From the NCBI RefSeq assembly GCF_003443615.1, contig NZ_CP031967.1:2852001-2916000 (forward strand): a DNA stretch of 64,000 nt, given 5' to 3'. Numbering within the stretch: the first letter of the stretch is position 1; every line of letters starts with the position of its first letter. The DNA is from Alteromonas sp. BL110. Its GTDB lineage: Bacteria > Pseudomonadota > Gammaproteobacteria > Enterobacterales > Alteromonadaceae. Shown here one piece after another: positions 58,779 to 64,000 of the stretch. The notes under the pieces are model-generated. The model made no database searches, was not told the DNA's origin, and was given only the letters and a program-made list of their open reading frames with translations. Made by a program: the position numbers and the translations under genes.

Positions 58779-59657
58779 CTACTTATCTAGTTTGACAAAA
58801 TAGTCATAGATTTCAGGTACATTGCCGTTACCCAAACCCGCGTCTAAAGCTGCTTGCAAATTCGCTGATGAACCTTCAGCAATTTTTGACTCAGTGCCCA
58901 AGTCTTCTACCATTTTCAAGAAATAGCCTAGATCTTTGTTAGCGTTAGCGATAGAAAACCCTAAATCACTATTGTTATCAACTGCATAGTTTTTACAGAA
59001 TTGCATAAATGGTGAGTTAGATGGACCTGCTGACATGATGTCAAAAAGCTGTTGGCGATCGACACCAGCGCGCTCTGCTACCGCAAAAGCTTGTGACATT
59101 GCACAGACGGTGGTCATACCCATGAAGTTATTAATAAGTTTTGTAGTGTGACCTGCGCCAAGCTGGCCAAGGTAGAATACATTTTCACCTTGTTCATCAA
59201 GTACAGGTTTCACTTTTTCAAATGTTTCTTTATCGCCAGAAGCCATAATATTAAGTAGGCCATCTTTTGCATGCGCTGGTGTACGTCCTAACGGTGCATC
59301 TACCATGCCTACACCTTTGGCTGCCAAGTCTGCGCCAATTTTTCTTGTTGAAGATGGAATAGATGTTCCAAAATCAATAACCACGGCGCCTTCTTTAAGA
59401 CCCGCCATAATACCGTCTTCAGCATACATTACTGATTCGACAATATTCGACGTCGTTAAGCACAGCATGACGATATCCGCGCTCTCAGCTAGTTCCTTAC
59501 CTGTTTTTGCTACCTTAGCGCCGCGTTCCGTGCACTTAGCAACTGCGTCAGGGTTTAAGTCCATAACTGTGGTTGGAAAGCCCTTGTTTAAAAGGTTTTC
59601 AACCATGTTGCCGCCCATTAGACCAAGCCCGATGAAACCAATTGATGGTTTAGACAT
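58779..59657 (-). CDS. 3-hydroxyisobutyrate dehydrogenase-family NAD(P)-dependent reductase
   Basis: A 292-residue beta-hydroxyacid dehydrogenase. Rossmann motif GFIGLGLMGGNMVENLL; catalytic lysine about Lys173 in GHTTKLINNFMGM. The substrate loop reads DAPLGRTPAHAKDGLLNIM, with GRT where many members have SGG, similar to the recalled E. coli YihU loop (sulfolactaldehyde reductase). In alginate degraders a relative reduces the keto-uronate DEH to KDG, so a uronate role fits the MFS neighbour. The ATG at 59657 is preceded by GAGG; the open frame runs further upstream without such a site. Confidence 0.82.
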   Translation of the reverse strand: MSKPSIGFIGLGLMGGNMVENLLNKGFPTTVMDLNPDAVAKCTERGAKVAKTGKELAESADIVMLCLTTSNIVESVMYAEDGIMAGLKEGAVVIDFGTSIPSSTRKIGADLAAKGVGMVDAPLGRTPAHAKDGLLNIMASGDKETFEKVKPVLDEQGENVFYLGQLGAGHTTKLINNFMGMTTVCAMSQAFAVAERAGVDRQQLFDIMSAGPSNSPFMQFCKNYAVDNNSDLGFSIANANKDLGYFLKMVEDLGTESKIAEGSSANLQAALDAGLGNGNVPEIYDYFVKLDK

Positions 59658-60283
59658 TATCTTTTCCTCATAAGTAAAATTTCGAAGGTTAGATACAACC
59701 TCGTCATCTTTGGTATCACCTAGTCCTAAACAGATTATTGCCGAAAAGCCGACACTTAATAATCGAGAGACTATTGTTATTACCAATTTAATGTCTAAAC
59801 CCTATTTCTATCTTGCCAATTTGTCAACCAATATCGAGGTGGAGGTCATTATTTTGTAAATGAATTGTAGGAATGTTAGGCGCACCTATCTGTCAGGTAT
59901 TCTGTGTCGTCACTTTTTACGTCATTTAACATGCTGATTAATAGTGTTATTTTTTTGCTTTGTCGAAATGTTCATGTGATGAAAAAAAATGCTGAGTTTG
60001 CATCCTAGAATAAACAATTCTTTTCTGACTGGGGCGACGTGTGTTGTTTTATTGGTCAAGTCAATTCTTTTTCAGCCACAATTTAATTGTTTCAAGGGGC
60101 GGCGTGACTTTCACCATAGTTACACCGCCAAAGGATTAAGGTAAGCTATAGCTCATAAAACGCAGTCGTATTGCTAATAAAAGGTACGATTAGGCTTAAT
60201 TGCACTGGCGCCGTTGCGTGAAGGACACGAAGTAACGCGACGTTCTAAAAGCCAGAAGTGTTAACAGATAATAGAGAATGCTT
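59658..60283. other. 626-base divergent region dehydrogenase / FabH-like gene
   Basis: Long spacer with the operator-like sequences at 59780-59827. An ATG at 59930 opens 25 codons to a TAG but lacks a ribosome-binding site. Nothing else recognised. Confidence 0.5.
59780..59827. promoter_or_regulatory. Two operator-like sequences before the dehydrogenase operon
   Basis: TTGCCAATTTGTCAA (59813-59827) is a 15-bp imperfect palindrome matching 11 of 15 positions of the palindrome before the PL6-like gene. TTACCAATTTAATGT (59780-59794) keeps one half-site, 33 bases away. Both lie upstream of the dehydrogenase start. Confidence 0.45.
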
Positions 60284-61408
60284 ATGTCTCAACAGATAGT
60301 GATTAGTGGTGTGGGTGTTTGGCACCCAAAAGACAGTATTTCCAACGAAGAGTTAGTAGAGAGTTATAACGCATACGCCGACGCGTTTAACACTGAAAAT
60401 AAAGCTAAAATTGATGCGGGTGATGTAGCCGCCGTACCTTACTCAAGTGCAGAGTTTATTGAAAAGGCGTCGGGAATTAAAAGTCGCTATATCTATCAAA
60501 AAGAGGGGGCGCTGGACATCACTCGAATGAAGCCAAAAATTGCGCCGCGAACAGATGATGAACTTTCTCATCAGGCAGAAATTGCCGTTGAGGCAGCTAA
60601 ACTGGCTCTGGCTTCCGCGAACGTGAGTGCGAGTGAGATTGATGCCGTTATTGTATCATGTGCCTACACACAACGCGCCTATCCAGCTATTGCTATCGAA
60701 GTACAAGAAGCACTGAATATTGAGGGCTTTGGCTTTGATATGTTAGTTGCCTGCTCAGCAGCAACCTTCGGTATGCATCGCGCTTATGAGATGCTGAGTG
60801 CTAACAATGCTACCCGCGTACTCGTTATAAACCCTGAGCTGGTTTCTCCTCAAATTAATTACGCAGATCGCGACAGCCACTTCATTTTTGGTGACGTAGC
60901 AACAGCAACTGTGTTAGAGCTCGCTGAAACGGCTAAAAGTGAACACGTTTATGATGTACTTAGTACCAAGGCTCTGACGAAGTTTTCAAATAATATTCGT
61001 TCGAATTTTGGCTATATGACACGTGCTGAAGATGTCGACCCTTACGGACCTGACAAGCTTTTCCACCAAGCTGGGCGCAAAGTATTTAAAGAAGTATGCC
61101 CAATGGCAGCGGCTCATATTGAAGCGCACCTAGCAACTCATGACATTACACCTGAAGGTGTGAAGCGCTGGTGGTTGCATCAGGCCAATATCAACATGAA
61201 CACATTGATTTGTAAGCGCTTGTTAGGTCGCGACGCAGACAGGACAGAAGCGCCTATTGTACTAGATGAGTACGCGAACACAGCTTCTGCGGGTTCTGTC
61301 ATTGCCTTCGGTTTGAATCATGAAGATTTAGTCTCTGGCGATATCGGGGTGCTGTGCTCATTCGGAGCAGGCTATTCAATTGGCTCACTGGTAGTTCGTA
61401 AACGGTAA
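60284..61408 (+). CDS. Beta-ketoacyl-ACP synthase III-like protein
   Basis: A 374-residue thiolase-fold condensing enzyme of the long FabH branch (like Pseudomonas PA3286/FabH2), not housekeeping FabH of about 317 residues. The catalytic triad is Cys157 (MLVACSAATFG), His299 (WWLHQANINMN) and Asn332 (YANTASAGSV). Residues 30-100 hold an extra segment compared with short FabH. It may condense an acyl-CoA with malonyl-ACP in fatty acid synthesis. An ATG six bases earlier (60278) is an alternative start. It is not in an operon with other fab genes. Confidence 0.88.
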   Translation: MSQQIVISGVGVWHPKDSISNEELVESYNAYADAFNTENKAKIDAGDVAAVPYSSAEFIEKASGIKSRYIYQKEGALDITRMKPKIAPRTDDELSHQAEIAVEAAKLALASANVSASEIDAVIVSCAYTQRAYPAIAIEVQEALNIEGFGFDMLVACSAATFGMHRAYEMLSANNATRVLVINPELVSPQINYADRDSHFIFGDVATATVLELAETAKSEHVYDVLSTKALTKFSNNIRSNFGYMTRAEDVDPYGPDKLFHQAGRKVFKEVCPMAAAHIEAHLATHDITPEGVKRWWLHQANINMNTLICKRLLGRDADRTEAPIVLDEYANTASAGSVIAFGLNHEDLVSGDIGVLCSFGAGYSIGSLVVRKR

Positions 61409-61417
61409 AAGCTCAAA

Positions 61418-61436
61418 GCGCAGGTTTGGCCTGCGC
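61418..61436. terminator. Hairpin after the FabH-like gene
   Basis: Perfect 7-bp stem GCGCAGG / CCTGCGC, loop TTTGG, nine bases after the stop. No T-run follows, so termination is uncertain. Confidence 0.5.
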
Positions 61437-61699
61437 ACCACAAAGAACGTAAGTTAAATGTTTGTTAAACCCGTTTTACTCAACTAGATGCTCTATCTGA
61501 TGCAGCAATAGCAAAAGGTGGCCAGCATAAAAAAGGTTCTTGCTTCTAATTAGGAGTTGTACAGAAAAAGAGAAAGAATTTTGCAGCTTCTAATGCAGCA
61601 TCTAACATGGACGGAACAAATCGAGTATTATCAATGTAATGATCTGCTAGTACGTAGATCTATGTCTCCTAATAATGATAATAAAGGTGAGATAAAAGG

Positions 61700-63745
61700 A
61701 TGATTTCAGATGTAGGCTATGGGCTAAATAGTCTGGCGCACCTAGCCCTTTTATTGTTGTTACTAACAGTACGAAAGCCAGGCGTAGCCAAGCACCTGCT
61801 TGTCGTTGCGACCGCTGCCACTTTTTTATGGTCGACGAGTTTAATTACCTCGCTGTTCGGCCCCATTTCTCTTAGTTGGCTATTAAGCATTGATGTTGTG
61901 AAGCAGTTGGCTTGGCTTCTGTTTCTGTCGGCTTGTATTCAAACCAATTTCAGTAATATTGCTGCTGTATTAAAACGTCCTATTACGCTGATTATCGTCG
62001 CTCCAGCACTTATCGCGCTTCTTGCACCTTATTTGTTGGCAATTAACCCTGCGTGGAGTTTTCTCGTTTTAATCGTACTATCTTTAGAAGTTCTTGTACT
62101 TTTAGAGGTTGTCTACCGGCAAGCGGGAAGAGAGCAGTGGGCGTTTAAACCGCTTATTATTTATCTTGGCGCAACGAACTTGTTCGAGTTTGTAACCTAC
62201 GCTAATGCGACCATGGTTAACCAAGTGGAAATTGGGTATATCGCTGCACGGGGTTATATCTACTTTTTGCTCATGCCTTTGCTTGTGATATCAATTCGCC
62301 GTATTCATCACTGGGGGATAGATATATTTATATCCCGTGATGTGGTTTTACATAGCTCATTATTGCTTGTGGCGGGTGGTTACCTATTCGTCATGGCCGT
62401 GGTTGGCTATGCCATAAACTATGTGGGGGGTAACTGGGGCGCTACCGTACAAATTATCCTCGTGGTGATGTCATTTGCTTTGTTAGCCACCGTATTTTTA
62501 TCGAATGCCTTTCGTACCAAAATAAAAGTTTTTATAACGAAACATTTTTTTGCCAATCAGTTCGACTATCGCGTTGAATGGGTGAAATTAACCCAATGGC
62601 TGACTCGGACTGGGGATTCGTCATCAGATGTTTATCACGCTGGGCTAACGGGCATGCTAAACGCAATTCAATATGAATCGGGCGAACTCTTTAAGGTGAA
62701 TGCAAATGGCTATGAACGCGTGGCCGAGGCATCTCCTACTATAAATGCGACCAGCGAAGCGCAAAACAGAGCTACTTGCGCTACGTTAGAAACCCTAGCG
62801 CAATACAGTGATAAAAACGGTTGGATCATTGATACGGATGCTTATCTGGTTAAGCCCTTTGATTACGAAGGCTTAAAGCTAGACCGCAATGCTTTGAAGG
62901 AGTGGGGGTACCAGCTCTTTGTACCTTTCCTGAAAGACGGTGGGTTATGGGGATTTGCCTTACTCTCGCCAGGAGATAAGGAAAAAATTAGTCTCAATTG
63001 GGAAGTTAAAGACTATCTTACTGCTGTTTCTGAGCAAGTAGGTACATACATGCAGCACCATGAGGCGGCACAAGTAGTGGCTGAAAATGCACAGTTTGCT
63101 GCATTTAATCGCATGTCTGCATTCGTACTTCACGATTTAAAAAATGTGCTTGCTCAAGTGGACCTTATTTTGGCGAACGCTCAACAACATAAGCACAATC
63201 CTGAGTTTATCGACGATACATTCGAAACCTTAGAGCATACTAAAGCTAGAATGGAAAAAATGCTAAAGCAACTCACTGATAAAAAGGCGGTACAGGAAGG
63301 GGTAGACGCTGAACTGTTACTATCAGATGTGGCTAAGGATGTGGTAAGCAGCCGTTGCTCAGGGTTAAAACCTATTCCTAAAGTGCATGTGCTTAAAGAA
63401 ACGGCCGTTATTGTTGATAAAGAAAAAGTAGCCAATGTCTTTTACCATTTAATCAGTAACGCGCAACAAGCAACAGGCGATGACGGCGAGGTTGATGTTG
63501 TGATTACTGCTAATTCCGACAGTGATACTCAACTTGTGTTGATAGAAGATACCGGCGTGGGTATGGAAAAAAGCTTTATCGAAGAACGTTTATTTAAACC
63601 CTTTGATACCACAAAAGGAAATGCAGGTATGGGAATTGGCGCTTACGATGCTAAAACCTATATCGAGTCTATTGGTGGTAAACTAACGGTCCAAAGTGAA
63701 CCGGGACGCGGTAGCTGTTTTACGCTGCATTTTCCGATAGGATAG
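61700..63745 (+). CDS. prsK: PEP-CTERM/exosortase-system histidine kinase PrsK
   Basis: A 681-residue sensor kinase. Residues 5-270 hold eight to nine transmembrane helices, 300-450 a GAF-like region, and 470-681 the kinase with His478 in AFVLHDLKNVLAQVDL (the HDLKN form typical of PrsK), the N-box HLISNAQQA, and G-boxes EDTGVGM and GNAGMGIGAYDAKTY. PrsK with PrsR controls exopolysaccharide and PEP-CTERM protein genes in bacteria with XrtA exosortase. No exosortase or PEP-CTERM gene is in view. AAGGTGAG upstream supports the start; prsR follows after 81 bases. Confidence 0.9.
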   Translation: MISDVGYGLNSLAHLALLLLLLTVRKPGVAKHLLVVATAATFLWSTSLITSLFGPISLSWLLSIDVVKQLAWLLFLSACIQTNFSNIAAVLKRPITLIIVAPALIALLAPYLLAINPAWSFLVLIVLSLEVLVLLEVVYRQAGREQWAFKPLIIYLGATNLFEFVTYANATMVNQVEIGYIAARGYIYFLLMPLLVISIRRIHHWGIDIFISRDVVLHSSLLLVAGGYLFVMAVVGYAINYVGGNWGATVQIILVVMSFALLATVFLSNAFRTKIKVFITKHFFANQFDYRVEWVKLTQWLTRTGDSSSDVYHAGLTGMLNAIQYESGELFKVNANGYERVAEASPTINATSEAQNRATCATLETLAQYSDKNGWIIDTDAYLVKPFDYEGLKLDRNALKEWGYQLFVPFLKDGGLWGFALLSPGDKEKISLNWEVKDYLTAVSEQVGTYMQHHEAAQVVAENAQFAAFNRMSAFVLHDLKNVLAQVDLILANAQQHKHNPEFIDDTFETLEHTKARMEKMLKQLTDKKAVQEGVDAELLLSDVAKDVVSSRCSGLKPIPKVHVLKETAVIVDKEKVANVFYHLISNAQQATGDDGEVDVVITANSDSDTQLVLIEDTGVGMEKSFIEERLFKPFDTTKGNAGMGIGAYDAKTYIESIGGKLTVQSEPGRGSCFTLHFPIG

Positions 63746-63826
63746 AACGAATAAGTAGAAAGTGGATGCTTGCGTGACAAAATCCACGTTCCTTGGATGG
63801 ATGAAGTAGATTAATAGGATGATGAA

Positions 63827-64000
63827 ATGACCGATACCATTTTGGTAGTAGATGATGATTTAGGCATTCAAAAACAGCTTAAATGGAGTCTTACGGATTA
63901 CAATGTTGTTTTTGCTGACGATCATACTTCTGCCATTGCGCAGCTGCGTCGTTTTGAACCCAAAGTTGTTACACTAGATTTAGGGCTTCCACCAGACCCC
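63827..64000 (+). CDS. prsR: PrsR response regulator, N-terminal part (cut by window edge)
   Basis: First 58 codons of a receiver domain: MTDTILVVDDDLGIQKQLKW with the acidic triad, and the phospho-acceptor in VVTLDLGLPPDP, a wording typical of PrsR. Full-length PrsR continues with an AAA+ sigma-54-activating domain and a Fis-type HTH, which are beyond the edge, so that part is inference. AGGATGATGAA precedes the ATG. It is the partner of PrsK directly upstream. Confidence 0.82.
   Translation, partial: MTDTILVVDDDLGIQKQLKWSLTDYNVVFADDHTSAIAQLRRFEPKVVTLDLGLPPDP

Noticed and set aside
59930..60007. 25-codon ORF (MLINSVIFLL...) before the FabH-like gene
   Set aside because: Hydrophobic start but no ribosome-binding site and very short; cannot be told from chance.

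Overview
The window looks like chromosome of a marine gammaproteobacterium of the Alteromonadaceae, most likely Alteromonas. This rests on gene content and protein similarity recalled from memory: aceK, yggS-proC-yggT with a DUF4426 gene, pilT-pilU, a full thrLABC operon with an attenuator, PrsK/PrsR, and a TonB receptor plus polysaccharide-lyase-like locus. Base composition is moderate (mid-40s % GC by eye). I see no rRNA, tRNA, insertion sequence, prophage or CRISPR array.

Layout. 1-5.5 kb: start of aceK (cut by the window edge), a lone CheY-like receiver, an arsenic operon (arsR-arsC-arsH-acr3, minus strand) behind three ArsR-type palindromes, a secreted phosphatase-like protein and a membrane protein. 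5.6-12.5 kb: a NarL-type two-component pair, glutathione-dependent formaldehyde dehydrogenase, a LysR regulator and a UvrA-like ATPase. 12.5-18.8 kb: the threonine operon with leader peptide and attenuator, then ung and a short DUF3545 gene. 19-23 kb: tal-pgi, and yaaA on the other strand. 23-31 kb: an unknown lipoprotein, an RRM protein, an MFS exporter, a cupin regulator with azlCD behind twin palindromes, a DUF421 protein, periplasmic MsrA and OsmC. 31-37.5 kb: SodC, a GST, a DUF885 hydrolase, a VOC protein and FadH. 37.8-46.5 kb: housekeeping block DUF4426/yggT/proC/yggS, pilT-pilU, DUF2007, ruvX/yqgE/gshB/rsmE and an unlisted 59-residue membrane protein. 46.9-51 kb: MscS channel, M48 lipoprotein peptidase and a lipoprotein with a collagen-like stalk. 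51-59.8 kb: a polysaccharide-utilisation-like locus in two minus-strand operons (dehydrogenase + MFS; PL6-like beta-helix lipoprotein + TonB receptor). 60-64 kb: a FabH-like synthase, then prsK and the start of prsR.

The items I would look at first are these. (1) A ladder of four mini-ORFs at exact 18-nt spacing between thrB and thrC, each a start, two codons and a stop in the first three copies, made by tandem duplication of the thrB stop region. (2) The uronate locus, where the PL6-like protein appears to lack the family's catalytic Lys/Arg pair and where both operons carry a related 15-bp palindrome. (3) The twin 16-bp palindromes before the cupin regulator and azlCD. (4) A possible structured RNA before osmC. 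(5) The unrecognised lipoprotein at 23.4-24.9 kb.

All family assignments come from reading the translated sequence and from memory of the families; no database search was run.
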